A stretch of 64,000 bases of DNA from Bacillus sp. USDA818B3_A (GCF_009928415.1 NZ_JAABNN010000017.1:35512-99511); one strand, 5' to 3'. Numbered from the stretch's first letter, positions 54,145 to 62,839 are shown. The notes: a model not told the origin generated them from the sequence alone. Translations and numbers: made by a program.

Positions 54145-55095
54145 ATGAGAGAATCCAGAGAACTTTTAGAAAAACTTGGTTATCCATCAACTGATTTAAG
54201 AGACCTGCCCACTTCCACCAAAACATTTCCAGATGGGGCGCAATACCGGATTGAACTTCCTAGTGTAGAAGGACCAATCGCATTAACAGAGATGTTAGAT
54301 GAAATCGACCACTATGGTTTAACGATTCACCGGGTATCGCAGGGAAGCGGAATTATGCTCCAAACAGACGAAGAAATTTTAGAGATGTGCCGTCTGACAG
54401 CCGAAAGAGGAATGGAACTTAGTTTGTTTGTGGGACCAAGGGGCACTTGGGATATTAGTGCCCAGCCGCTGACGGATGGTGGAAAATCAATTGCCTTGCG
54501 TCACGAGGGGGCCGATCAGCTGGTTTATGCGATGGAGGATTTAAAAAGAGGTGCCAGACTCGGACTGCGGGGAGCACTTGTGGCGGATGAAGGCCTCTTG
54601 CTGCTGACAAAGGAAATGAAAAAACAGGGCCAGCTTCCGGAGGACTTTGTGGTAAAGGTATCGGTACAAATGGGCGCCGCCAATCCAGTGTCAGTCAAGT
54701 TAATGCAGGACCTCGGGGCAGGCACTTACAATGTTCCTACTGCCTTAACGCTACATAAGCTTGCGGCTATCCGCCAGTCGATCGATATCCCAATCGATTT
54801 ATATGTAGAAGTGCCGGACAATTTAGGCGGTTTCCTCCGCTATTATGAAATTCCGGAAATTATTCGTGTATTAGCACCGGTGTACATCAAATTCGGTCTG
54901 CGGAATCATCCAGATGTGTACCCATCCGGAAAACAATGGGAGAGTACCAACATTTCACTGGTGAAAGAACGTGTCCGCCGTGCGGCGCTAGGCGTCCAAA
55001 TGATTGAACGATATTATCCTGAGGCCAAAACATCCAAACTAGGTGCCGAAGGACTAGGGATTCCAAAGATTGTATCTGCAACGGCTAGTGTATAA
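54145..55095 (+). CDS. U32-peptidase-like TIM-barrel protein of unknown function
   Basis: The 316-residue cytosolic protein has IELPSVEGPIALTEML, SLFVGPRGTWDIS, VSVQMGAANPVSVKLM, GTYNVPTALTLHKLAAI and YIKFGLRNHPDVYP. These suggest a TIM barrel with a conserved acidic/polar face, similar to proteins usually called U32-family peptidases. I see no protease motif that settles it. Position inside a sugar-acid cluster, between a semialdehyde dehydrogenase and an FAH-family gene, suggests an enzyme or accessory factor of that pathway. It follows a cre-like site and has AAGGTAAAG as ribosome-binding site. Confidence 0.6.
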   Translation: MRESRELLEKLGYPSTDLRDLPTSTKTFPDGAQYRIELPSVEGPIALTEMLDEIDHYGLTIHRVSQGSGIMLQTDEEILEMCRLTAERGMELSLFVGPRGTWDISAQPLTDGGKSIALRHEGADQLVYAMEDLKRGARLGLRGALVADEGLLLLTKEMKKQGQLPEDFVVKVSVQMGAANPVSVKLMQDLGAGTYNVPTALTLHKLAAIRQSIDIPIDLYVEVPDNLGGFLRYYEIPEIIRVLAPVYIKFGLRNHPDVYPSGKQWESTNISLVKERVRRAALGVQMIERYYPEAKTSKLGAEGLGIPKIVSATASV

Positions 55096-55131
55096 CTGCA
55101 TTTCTTGAAAAATTACTAGGAGGAATGGAAG

Positions 55132-56091
55132 ATGAAATTCGTAACTTACCGTAGTGAATCGGGTTCACAGCTTGGCGTCGTAATAGCAGGAGATCAAGTG
55201 TTATCTGTAGTGGAATTGAATGAACGTTACAAGGGGCAGATCACACAAGGCTGTACGATTCCCAATGATATGAAGCAGTTTATTGAACAAAGTGAAACCA
55301 TGCTTCCTTATATAGAAGCCCTTCTTACAAGTTATGTGAATGATTCAGAAAAGGTGGACCTTTCTATCGGATCTTTGGCTGATGTCGAAGTTTTGCCTCC
55401 GATCTCGCAGCCGGAAAAAATCATTTGTGTCGGCCTAAACTACATAGACCACTGCAAAGAAACCAATATGGAGCCGCCGACCTCACCGGTTATTTTTTCA
55501 AAGTATGCCAATACCATTGTTGGCGAAAAGGACGCCATTATCCTGCCTGTTAATTCCCAGCAAGTCGATTATGAAGCAGAATTGGCGATTGTAATCGGAA
55601 AAGAAGCAAAGTGTGTGTCAGAAGCGGAAGCGGAGGACTATGTGTTTGGTTACACGATTATGAATGACGTCAGTGCTAGAGATCTTCAATTTGCAGACGG
55701 CCAATGGTCTCGTGGAAAGTCTGCGGATACCTTTGCACCGATAGGACCAGTGATTGTCACAAAAGAAGAGGTCGGAGATCCGCATCAGCTGGATATTTCG
55801 CTCACACTGAATGATGAAATCATGCAGCAATCCAACACCTTGAATTTAATTTTTAAGATACCTACTATCATTTCCTATTTATCTCAGAGCATGACATTAA
55901 AACCGGGTGATCTGATTGCAACTGGAACACCCCCTGGAGTAGGAATGGGCAGAAATCCGCAAGTGTGGTTGAAGGAAGGGGACAGAGTATCGATTTCCAT
56001 TGAAAAAATTGGCACACTGACTAATCATGTAAAAAATGATTCAAAAAACATCCAACATTCATCAGACAAGACCCTTTTAACCTCTAAGTGA
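55132..56091 (+). CDS. Fumarylacetoacetate hydrolase-family protein, probable 2-keto-3-deoxy-sugar-acid dehydratase
   Basis: The 319-residue protein has an FAH fold: KIICVGLNYIDHCKE, the metal-binding YEAELAIVIG, GYTIMNDVSARDLQF, and LIATGTPPGVGMG. FAH members include hydratases, decarboxylases and, in XylX and KdaD, 2-keto-3-deoxypentonate dehydratases that make alpha-ketoglutarate semialdehyde. Since the KGSA dehydrogenase gene is in the same cluster, that last role is the best fit, as inference. AGGAGG precedes ATG 55132. Confidence 0.8.
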   Translation: MKFVTYRSESGSQLGVVIAGDQVLSVVELNERYKGQITQGCTIPNDMKQFIEQSETMLPYIEALLTSYVNDSEKVDLSIGSLADVEVLPPISQPEKIICVGLNYIDHCKETNMEPPTSPVIFSKYANTIVGEKDAIILPVNSQQVDYEAELAIVIGKEAKCVSEAEAEDYVFGYTIMNDVSARDLQFADGQWSRGKSADTFAPIGPVIVTKEEVGDPHQLDISLTLNDEIMQQSNTLNLIFKIPTIISYLSQSMTLKPGDLIATGTPPGVGMGRNPQVWLKEGDRVSISIEKIGTLTNHVKNDSKNIQHSSDKTLLTSK

Positions 56092-56286
56092 ATTTCTTCT
56101 AGATTTTTTTAAACCGGCTGGCTCAGAATAAGCATTTAGACCCCATACGATGGAGTTGTGAGGTGAACCTGCTTACGAGTCAGCCTCCACTCTCTTCTAA
56201 GAATGAACAGAAATCCTATAGATTATTTGCAAACGGTTACATTGCTGTTTTTTCAAATCTATAAATATAAACAGGAGAGTGAAAGA

Positions 56287-57417
56287 ATGAAAATCAAGCA
56301 AATAATTGATAGAGTCCCTGGCGGCCTCATGGTTGTCCCTTTACTAGCAGGAGCCTTGTTTAATACGGTTGATCAACTGCATCTTCCCTTTATAATGGAT
56401 CTTCTCAAATCACTGGGAGTTGCCCCTAATGAGGATGGAAACTATGAGTTTATGAAAATTGGAGGTTTTACACAGGCGTTATTTAAGGATGGTGCTTCCA
56501 CCCTGTGTGCCTTATTTTTGTTTTGCGCTGGGAGCCAAATGAATCTCCGTGTCGGCGGAAAAGCACTTAAGAAGGGTGTGTTATTGACGACCTCCAAGTA
56601 TTTAGCTGGGTTTGCCATCGGGATGATTTGGGGAATACTGTCCGACCCCGTTCATGGCTTCCTTGGTCTATCGACGATGGCGATTATTGCCGCAATGACA
56701 AATGGAAATGGGGGAATGTTTGCGGCGTTGACGGGACAATACGGAAATCGTTCGGATGTCGGAGCAACGGCTATTCTCTCCCTGAATGACGGGCCGTTCT
56801 TTACCTTGATGGCGCTTGGTATGATGGGTGCCAACTTCCCGCTTATTGCTTTTATCGCTGTCTTATTGCCGATTTTAATCGGAATGTTGTTAGGAAATTT
56901 AGATAACGAAATCCGCAGCTTTCTAGCGGCTGGAGAAACGTTGGTTATTCCATTTTTTGCTTTTGCATTAGGGGCCGGTATGAATTTGGCAAGCTTCTTT
57001 AACCCTGAGGTAGTTGGAGCTGGGGTGGTTCTTGCACTGATGACTGTTCTATTTTCTGGTGGTACGATGGCTCTTACCTTCAAGTTGTTCCGTGAAAAAA
57101 GTATTATTGCCCCTTGGGCGGAAGCTTCTACGGCCGGAAATGCCGTGGCCACACCTGCAGCGATTGCAGCGGCTGCAACGGTTGCCAGCGGTTCAGGATT
57201 AATGTCTGCTGCTGATGCTGAAGTATATCATGGTCTTGTGGCAGTAGCATCGGCACAAATCTCCATTTCGACGATTACGACGGCCTTTCTAGTTCCGATT
57301 GCGGTTATCTTGGCTGATAAGTATCAAAGGAGACGCGGCATCGATGGGAAAGTAGAGTTCCACGATGAGGTGCAAACAACCGGAATGAAAACTAGTATCG
57401 AAGAAAATCTGGGTTGA
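56287..57417 (+). CDS. kdgT: 2-keto-3-deoxygluconate permease
   Basis: The 376-residue protein has about ten membrane helices and matches KdgT: IDRVPGGLMVVPLLAGALFNT, AMTNGNGGMFAALTGQYG, and AEASTAGNAVATPAAIAAA. KdgT imports 2-keto-3-deoxygluconate or similar aldonic acids with protons. I chose ATG 56287 behind CAGGAGAGTG; an in-frame ATG at 56203 has no ribosome-binding site. It is followed by three UxaA-family genes, suggesting that the imported acid is a sugar acid used by them. Confidence 0.9.
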   Translation: MKIKQIIDRVPGGLMVVPLLAGALFNTVDQLHLPFIMDLLKSLGVAPNEDGNYEFMKIGGFTQALFKDGASTLCALFLFCAGSQMNLRVGGKALKKGVLLTTSKYLAGFAIGMIWGILSDPVHGFLGLSTMAIIAAMTNGNGGMFAALTGQYGNRSDVGATAILSLNDGPFFTLMALGMMGANFPLIAFIAVLLPILIGMLLGNLDNEIRSFLAAGETLVIPFFAFALGAGMNLASFFNPEVVGAGVVLALMTVLFSGGTMALTFKLFREKSIIAPWAEASTAGNAVATPAAIAAAATVASGSGLMSAADAEVYHGLVAVASAQISISTITTAFLVPIAVILADKYQRRRGIDGKVEFHDEVQTTGMKTSIEENLG

Positions 57418-57470
57418 TTTTTTGCAGTATTTCTACTATCTATTTGATGAAAATGAAGGGAGCGATATCG

Positions 57471-58595
57471 TTGGACTATTCTTTTAATGGGTACAAGCGA
57501 AATGATGGGAAGGCAGGAATCAGGAATCATATTGGAGTGATCTGTTCTGTGGTCTGTTCTAGTGTGGTGGCACGGGAAATTGCCGAAAAGGTTCCGGGAG
57601 CGGTTCCTTTTGTTCATGGCAATGGCTGTGCGCAGCTAGGTGATGACTTTAAATTAACGAAAAATATGGTAGCCGGAGTAGCGGACAATCCCAATCTATA
57701 TGCCTCACTGCTGGTCGGATTAGGTTGTGAAACGAACCAAGTCAGCGGCTTGCTTGAGAGCATTCCAAAAAACAAGCCGATAAAAGGTATCGGGATTCAA
57801 CAGCTGGCAGGCGGCGGAAACACGATTAATAGAGGTGTCGAAATAGCTGAACAATGGTCACGGGAAGCAGCAAGTCAACAGCGGAAGCGTCTGCCAATTT
57901 CCTCCCTGTCGGTTGGCATTTTACCGGTTGATTTAGATGAAGATTCCCTAGAAAAAGCTGCTCCTGTTATAGGCGGGGTGGTGGACCGTTTAGTGGAGCA
58001 CGGAGCAAATGTCCTGTTTGGCCTTTCACAATCATTAGAACCGGCAGGTCTTTTATTATCACAACGTTCTGATGATGAAGAGGTGAGCAATCGTTTGAAG
58101 CGTGCCGGTGAGGGATTGCAGCGGCGACGATGGAAGGAAGTCAGCAATGGATCGCTCTCTCTTGATAATTTTTCAGAACCAGAACAAACACTGGCCAGGC
58201 TTGAAGCGGAGATGACGGGTATCCAAACAATCAAAAGTGTGCTCGGATATAGCGAAATACCCGCTGACAAAGGGCTTCATTTGATAACAGTTCCTACCAA
58301 TATCGTAGAGGCCTTATCGAATATGGCTTCGAGCGGTTGTAACCTTGTACTAATTGTCAGCAATAGAGGGGTGTTGACGGGATCGCTGGCATTGCCTTGT
58401 ATGACCATTGCACCACAGCATCAAAACGAAGCGTTTGATGAGTTAATTGATTACACTGTTACATCCGAACCTGTTTCTCTTCAAGTGGAAGCGGTAATAT
58501 CGGAATTCCTCGAGATTTGTTCCGGTAAGCAAACCTGTCTGGAACAACTGGAACTCGGTGAGTTTTCTATACCTCATGTAGGTACGACTTTTTAA
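57471..58595 (+). CDS. UxaA-family protein, copy 1 (keeps the N-terminal Cys motifs, lacks the ECGGSD motif)
   Basis: The 374-residue product (TTG 57471 after AAGGGA, aligned with the downstream paralogue's start) belongs to the UxaA/GarD dehydratase fold: GYKRNDGKAGIRNHIGV, H49 and C53 in HGNGCAQLG, and C86 in VGLGCETNQ. These match the N-terminal active-site region of altronate and galactarate dehydratases. In the second half, the block that normally reads ECGGSDAxSG is replaced by ILPVDLDED, and PGNxAGGLTT is missing. By these motifs the protein would lack half the usual active site. The adjacent gene at 58928 is a paralogue with the opposite loss, so a mixed complex is likely. No SAF domain is fused; it is a separate gene. 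Confidence 0.8.
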   Translation: MDYSFNGYKRNDGKAGIRNHIGVICSVVCSSVVAREIAEKVPGAVPFVHGNGCAQLGDDFKLTKNMVAGVADNPNLYASLLVGLGCETNQVSGLLESIPKNKPIKGIGIQQLAGGGNTINRGVEIAEQWSREAASQQRKRLPISSLSVGILPVDLDEDSLEKAAPVIGGVVDRLVEHGANVLFGLSQSLEPAGLLLSQRSDDEEVSNRLKRAGEGLQRRRWKEVSNGSLSLDNFSEPEQTLARLEAEMTGIQTIKSVLGYSEIPADKGLHLITVPTNIVEALSNMASSGCNLVLIVSNRGVLTGSLALPCMTIAPQHQNEAFDELIDYTVTSEPVSLQVEAVISEFLEICSGKQTCLEQLELGEFSIPHVGTTF

Positions 58596-58616
58596 ACAAA
58601 GGATGGTGGGAACGAA

Positions 58617-58931
58617 ATGAGCCAAAAATACAATGCACTGAAGCTAAATGAGAATGATAACGTAGCCGTGGCCCTTAGAAACATAAGTGAGGGTGAATGG
58701 CTTTCTATACAAGGGAGCGATGAAACCGTAGAAGTTAGGAAGACAATTCCTTATGGACATAAAATTGCGACGGTAGTGATTCCTAAGGATGGAAAAATCC
58801 TTAAGTATGGGGAATGTATGGGGATTGCTACAGAGGATATTCAGCCTGGTTCCCATGTCCATGTCTTTAATGTCCGCGGATTGAAGGAAGAGGAACGATT
58901 AAGCACGCGAAAGGAGGTTCACTTGCCATGA
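58617..58931 (+). CDS. SAF-domain protein, UxaA-family small subunit
   Basis: The 104-residue protein is a stand-alone SAF domain like the N-terminal part of altronate and galactarate dehydratases: ALKLNENDNVAVALRNISEG, KTIPYGHKIAT and GECMGIATEDIQPGSHVHVFNV. In UxaA and GarD this domain is fused to the catalytic part or encoded beside it. Here it lies between two UxaA-type large subunits, overlapping the second by four bases (ATGA). AAAGGATGG precedes ATG 58617. Confidence 0.85.
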   Translation: MSQKYNALKLNENDNVAVALRNISEGEWLSIQGSDETVEVRKTIPYGHKIATVVIPKDGKILKYGECMGIATEDIQPGSHVHVFNVRGLKEEERLSTRKEVHLP

Positions 58932-60085
58932 AGACCTTTCAAGGATACCGGCGGGCGAATGGAAGTATAGGAGTTCGGAATCATGTCATTGTGATGAATA
59001 CGGTTGGAGAATTAGCTAGTTTCGCGAAAAAAATAGCTCAGTTGGTTCCGGGGGTTATTCCTGTTGCTCATCAGGCAGGAAAGGCCCAATATCCGGAGGA
59101 TTTAGAACAGACGATTCGAACGCTGAAGGGTACGGCTGGCCATCCGAATGTGAGTGCGGCCCTTCTTTTAGGAATGGGCGATGATGACCCCGCCGAGGAA
59201 ATTGTTGAAAGCTTAAAGGAAGAGGGCTGTTATGTCCATTCGATTTCTTTTCAAAAGGATAAAAGCATTTCGGACATTTTGAAGGAAGGGAAGCAGTGGC
59301 TCGAAACGGCAGTCGAACGAAGCCATGTCCAAGAAAAGGTAACGGCCGATATAACCGAATTGACTATTGGTCTGGAATGCGGCGGATCGGATGCATGGTC
59401 TGGAATCACCGCTAATCCCGCGATTGGGGCCTGCTCGGATGCGGTTGTACGAGATGGCGGGACCAGTATTTTAGCGGAGACGACCGAAGCGATCGGGGCG
59501 GAGCATATTTTGGCCAAACGAGCTGTTAGTCCGGCAGTCGGGGAAGCCTTTTTAAAAATTGTTCAAGAATACGAAGTACGAATCCGCGACACGGGTGAAG
59601 ATATTCGCTCGGCCAATCCAACGCCGGGTAATATGGCAGGAGGGTTAACGACTCTTGAGGAAAAATCGTTAGGCTGTATTAAAAAGGGTGGAAATTCGAC
59701 GTTAATGGAAGTAATCGCCTATGCCCAAAAGCCGGCGGAAAAAGGGTTTGTCTTTATGGACACACCGGGTTATGACGTGGAATCGGTTGCCGGCTTGGCT
59801 GCAGGAGGTTCGCAAATTGTCTTGTTTTCGACCGGGAAGGGCTCGCCGACAGGTTCTCCTATTGTCCCAGTGATTAAAGTGGGAACCAACCCAAGACTCT
59901 ATGAAATCATGTCTGAGCATATTGATGTGAATGCCGGAAAAATCATTCAAGGGCTCAATACGATAGAGGAAATTGGCCAAGAAATCTATGACCTGATCAT
60001 GGAAACGGCAGGCGGTGCCTTGACGGCGGCCGAAAGACATAAAAATCAAGAATTTGCGATTTGGCGATTGGCAGAAACTAGATAG
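58928..60085 (+). CDS. UxaA-family protein, copy 2 (keeps the ECGGSD motif, lacks the N-terminal Cys motifs)
   Basis: The 385-residue protein aligns with the copy at 57471 from its first residues (GYRRANGSIGVRNH). It has the full C-terminal dehydratase block: E150-C151-G-G-S-D155 in LECGGSDAWSGITANPAIG, PTPGNMAGGLTTLEEKSLG, and FMDTPGYDVESV. In the N-terminal half, where the family and copy 1 have His and Cys, it reads HQAGKAQ and LGMGDDD, so both cysteines are gone. It probably needs copy 1 to complete an active site. Translation is coupled to the SAF gene by an ATGA overlap. A terminator follows. Confidence 0.85.
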   Translation: MKTFQGYRRANGSIGVRNHVIVMNTVGELASFAKKIAQLVPGVIPVAHQAGKAQYPEDLEQTIRTLKGTAGHPNVSAALLLGMGDDDPAEEIVESLKEEGCYVHSISFQKDKSISDILKEGKQWLETAVERSHVQEKVTADITELTIGLECGGSDAWSGITANPAIGACSDAVVRDGGTSILAETTEAIGAEHILAKRAVSPAVGEAFLKIVQEYEVRIRDTGEDIRSANPTPGNMAGGLTTLEEKSLGCIKKGGNSTLMEVIAYAQKPAEKGFVFMDTPGYDVESVAGLAAGGSQIVLFSTGKGSPTGSPIVPVIKVGTNPRLYEIMSEHIDVNAGKIIQGLNTIEEIGQEIYDLIMETAGGALTAAERHKNQEFAIWRLAETR

Positions 60086-60100
60086 AGAAGGGGAAGCGGG

Positions 60101-60135
60101 AGGAAGCATGGGGACAGTTCTCATGCTTCCTTTTT
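60101..60135 (+). terminator. Terminator of the sugar-acid operon, hairpin-repeat class
   Basis: AGGAAGCATG pairs with CATGCTTCCT, then TTTT. The sequence belongs to the same class as the repeats at 24254 and 26855. Confidence 0.8.
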
Positions 60136-60537
60136 CAGGATAAATCAGTATATTATAGACTTGTAGTATAATCCTAGTAAAATCTTAACACTTTGGAAAA
60201 CTCTCTTATATTGTTAATTTGAATCATTCACCGTTCTTTTCTCTTCTTTTCTTTCTCTTTTTCGAGGAGTTCATCTACTTCTTTCCCATCCTTCTCTAGT
60301 TTGAATCAAGCTTGAATAAAGACCAATTGTTCGTAGGGTTCTTGTGTCAACATCTAGATAACCGTTCCTGTGACTCGTGGGAGGACTCTTATGATAGTGA
60401 ATGATAATATTCAATTAGATTATTAATTTCCTTAAGCTTTTCTCTACTATGAAATTTTTATAATTAAGAGTTTTTTAAGTTGTTTTTAATAGTATTAAGA
60501 TAACCGTTTTTTTGAATAAATCTTGGAGGGACAGAAA
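60136..60537. other. Intergenic stretch, nothing recognised
   Basis: About 400 AT-rich bases including a pyrimidine-rich run (60236-60295). No gene with a start was seen. Confidence 0.5.
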
Positions 60538-60852
60538 ATGAGATTACACCTTAAGCGATTGGCAGCAGGAGCTGTTATCCTAACCATTTTTTTAGAAGCA
60601 TTATGGTTTGGAGTTAATAATGTTCAGTTGTTGAATATGATCTTGTTCGTGGTATCTTTCTGTATCATTTCATACCTTGTTGGCTTCTTTCTTTTGAAGA
60701 TCCGGATTAAAAAGTGGATGGACCGATTGAAACCGATGATGAAGATGAACTTCATCAAAAAAGTGAGGTTTCAAAAAGTTGGATCTAATGATAGCAGAAG
60801 GGCTCATTATAGGAAGAATAGTAGATCTCGAAGTAATAGGAAGGATAATTAA
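60538..60852 (+). CDS. Small membrane protein with basic tail
   Basis: The 104-residue protein has two membrane helices (about 8-27 and 32-54) and a strongly basic C-terminus ending SRRAHYRKNSRSRSNRKDN. ATG 60538 follows TTGGAGGGAC. No family is recognised. It could bind nucleic acid or phospholipid with its tail, but that is speculative. Confidence 0.65.
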   Translation: MRLHLKRLAAGAVILTIFLEALWFGVNNVQLLNMILFVVSFCIISYLVGFFLLKIRIKKWMDRLKPMMKMNFIKKVRFQKVGSNDSRRAHYRKNSRSRSNRKDN

Positions 60853-60958
60853 AAACTACCACCAATCTTAGATTCAACTAACCTGCTATGATAAAATTTA
60901 ACTAATTCATGAAGGTTCAAATTTTTATAAAAGATAGACCGGAATAAAGGAGTAGGTT

Positions 60959-61414
60959 ATGGGTTATTATTGGTTTTGTATTCTATTTTTCTGTTTTATC
61001 ATTAGCATAGGCTTATTCGTATTTCCATGGATTTGGGTAGTATTCGTAAAAGATTCTATCGAGACCCGGTCAAATAGGTCAAAAAAGAAAAAAAGACCAA
61101 AGGAAAAAGGTTCGTTCAAAGCAGTTACTCAATTTGTTGGTGTTTTGATTATTTTAGGGTTGATAGTAGTTTTTACTTTTAATCAAAGTATTCCTTATTT
61201 TAAGGAACTGCCAAATGTTATAAATGGAAATTATAAAATCAAAGAAGGAATAATTGAATCAGTTGGTTCAGCGGGGAAGGATGGGCAAAGGGATATTGTT
61301 GTAAACGGAGATACGTTTATTTCATCTAAAATAAAACCAGAGGATACAGGTAAGTACTTCCGTATTGAATATTTGCCGAATACGAGGATTATTGTGCAAT
61401 ATAAAATTCATTGA
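60959..61414 (+). CDS. Membrane protein with small extracellular domain
   Basis: The 151-residue product has two membrane helices (about 5-29 and 54-72) separated by a basic loop (RSNRSKKKKRPKEKG), and a C-terminal beta-rich domain (about 75-151; EGIIESVGSAGKDGQRDIVVN). AAAGGAGTAGG precedes ATG 60959. No family is recognised; it may form a unit with the small membrane protein before it. Confidence 0.65.
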   Translation: MGYYWFCILFFCFIISIGLFVFPWIWVVFVKDSIETRSNRSKKKKRPKEKGSFKAVTQFVGVLIILGLIVVFTFNQSIPYFKELPNVINGNYKIKEGIIESVGSAGKDGQRDIVVNGDTFISSKIKPEDTGKYFRIEYLPNTRIIVQYKIH

Positions 61415-61565
61415 AAGCTCTGTTGAGTCATCCTCGACATTTGTCGAAGATAGATAGGTTTTTGGGTGGATAGAAAATGATAGAATGAAGGAGCAACTGA
61501 TAATTGTTAGGGTGGCTGGGTTTTTGTAGCTTCTTTCCTGAAAAAAAAGGGAAGGAGGTGATAAA

Positions 61566-61709
61566 CTGGAAACTTTTCTTGAAATGATACAGGAAGTTCT
61601 GAAGGGAATTATACGCGAAGTTAGCGCCTATGTCTTTCGGAAAAACGTATTAGAAAACAAGAAAACCACCCTACGCCGTCGGAAGCTTAAGGGTGGTTCT
61701 CATAAATAA
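61566..61709 (+). CDS. 47-residue peptide with a probable CTG start, toxin-like architecture
   Basis: A perfect AAGGAGGTG (61552-61560) lies five bases before an in-frame CTG, and the frame has no earlier ATG, GTG or TTG at a usable distance. The peptide reads LETFLEMIQEVLKGIIREV and ends in a basic tail with TTLRRRKLKGG. The 3' part of the ORF forms a hairpin (CCACCCT/AGGGTGG), and a terminator follows. Compact ORFs with an internal 3' hairpin and terminator are seen in Bacillus type I toxin genes. This is only a resemblance; no antitoxin promoter was assigned. Confidence 0.5.
   Translation: METFLEMIQEVLKGIIREVSAYVFRKNVLENKKTTLRRRKLKGGSHK
61660..61700. other. Hairpin inside the 47-codon ORF
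   Basis: AACCACCCT pairs with AGGGTGGTT across about 18 bases. A second related segment, CCCCCACCCTGACGG, follows at 61725-61740 and could pair with the first, allowing alternative structures. Confidence 0.6.
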
Positions 61710-61751
61710 AATCACATGAACAACCCCCACCCTGACGGTAGTGGTTGCAAT

Positions 61752-61781
61752 GAGAAGTGTTAGCAGCACTTCTCTTTTTTT
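61752..61781 (+). terminator. Terminator after the 47-codon ORF
   Basis: GAGAAGTG, loop TTAGCAG, CACTTCTC, then seven T. Confidence 0.88.
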
Positions 61782-61838
61782 ATTATATATCCATTATACA
61801 TAAAAATATTCCTGCTGAGAAGGAGTCCCCTTGCTTCA

Positions 61839-62603
61839 TTAAACCTCATACCCATATTTCATTTGTTCCGATAGTTCCTGACACGATCCTTTAAGAAGCT
61901 CAATAAACATAAGTAGTTCTGGATCACTCACACGCGAAACCAGAGTGGAAATACTAAGAGCGGCCAGCACCTGCCCTTTACCGTTGAAAATAGGCACTGC
62001 CGCACAACGAACCCCTTGCTCATTTTCTTGGTCATCCACTGCATACCCCTGCTGCTTGACTTTTTCGAGTTCCTTTAGAAACATCTCTTCATTTAGTATC
62101 GTATTAGTGGTTTGAAACTGATAGTGATAATCCTTTAATAGTAACTGCATCTCATTTGGATCTTGCCAGGCTAACAGGACTTTTCCAATCGAAGTAGAGT
62201 GGAGGGGAAGTCTGCGCCCAATCCGGGAATAGCGAATGATGGATTGCTCACCTTCTACCTTATCGATATATACCCCTTCCTTACCTTCCAATATGCCTAA
62301 GTGCACGGTTTGCCCCGTTTTAGTGGAAAGATCGAGAAGGTATTTCCTCGCTATTTTCCTTATATCCATATTGCTAACGACAAAGTTCCCTCTTTCCGCC
62401 AGTTTCATTCCCAATCTATATTTTCCATCTTCCGGATTTTGAGCGATGTAGGAATGTTCTTGGAGCGTTTTTAATAGGGAATGAACCGTACTTTTATGCA
62501 GCCCCATTTTTTCACTGATTTCGGTGATTTTTAGTTCCGGCGTATACTCATCAAATAAATCTAGAATCTTAAGAGCTCGTTCAACAGATTGAATAATTGG
62601 CAT
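61839..62603 (-). CDS. IclR-family transcriptional regulator (KdgR-like)
   Basis: The 254-residue product has the winged helix (VERALKILDLFDEYTPELKI, MGLHKSTVHSLLKTL) and an IclR effector domain (RYSRIGRRLPLHSTSIGKVL, QGVRCAAVPIFNGKG). It is divergent from a sugar-acid dehydratase, with two near-identical palindromes between them, which are its probable operators. The likely effector is a sugar acid or 2-keto-3-deoxy acid. AAGGGGTC precedes ATG 62603. Confidence 0.9.
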   Translation of the reverse strand: MPIIQSVERALKILDLFDEYTPELKITEISEKMGLHKSTVHSLLKTLQEHSYIAQNPEDGKYRLGMKLAERGNFVVSNMDIRKIARKYLLDLSTKTGQTVHLGILEGKEGVYIDKVEGEQSIIRYSRIGRRLPLHSTSIGKVLLAWQDPNEMQLLLKDYHYQFQTTNTILNEEMFLKELEKVKQQGYAVDDQENEQGVRCAAVPIFNGKGQVLAALSISTLVSRVSDPELLMFIELLKGSCQELSEQMKYGYEV

Positions 62604-62616
62604 AAATGACCCCTTC

Positions 62617-62635
62617 AGTTTTATATTATAAAATT
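62617..62635. promoter_or_regulatory. IclR operator-like site 1
   Basis: AGTTTTATATTATAAAATT, 14 bases before the IclR start on its strand, differs at one position from the palindrome at 62773. Confidence 0.75.
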
Positions 62636-62772
62636 ATATCCTATTATAACAAACAGCTTCTATAAATTTGCAAATGAAAAATATTTATACTTTCACATGA
62701 TTAGGCATAATATCCCTTTATCTTCAAAAATGGGTATGCTATAATCGGTTTGTAAATCAAATAGTAAAACCT

Positions 62773-62791
62773 AGTTTTATATTATAAAACT
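62773..62791. promoter_or_regulatory. IclR operator-like site 2
   Basis: AGTTTTATATTATAAAACT is a perfect 19-base palindrome, 48 bases before the dehydratase start. Two copies flanking the divergent promoters suggest a shared repressor or activator site. Confidence 0.8.
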
Positions 62792-62839
62792 ATTGAGCTT
62801 CATGAAAGACTATCTTAGATTTAATAGTAGGAGGTTACT

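Noticed and set aside
55132..56091. FAH protein as a true fumarylacetoacetase of tyrosine degradation
   Set aside because: No hmgA or hpd gene is nearby, and the cluster is built around sugar-acid enzymes.
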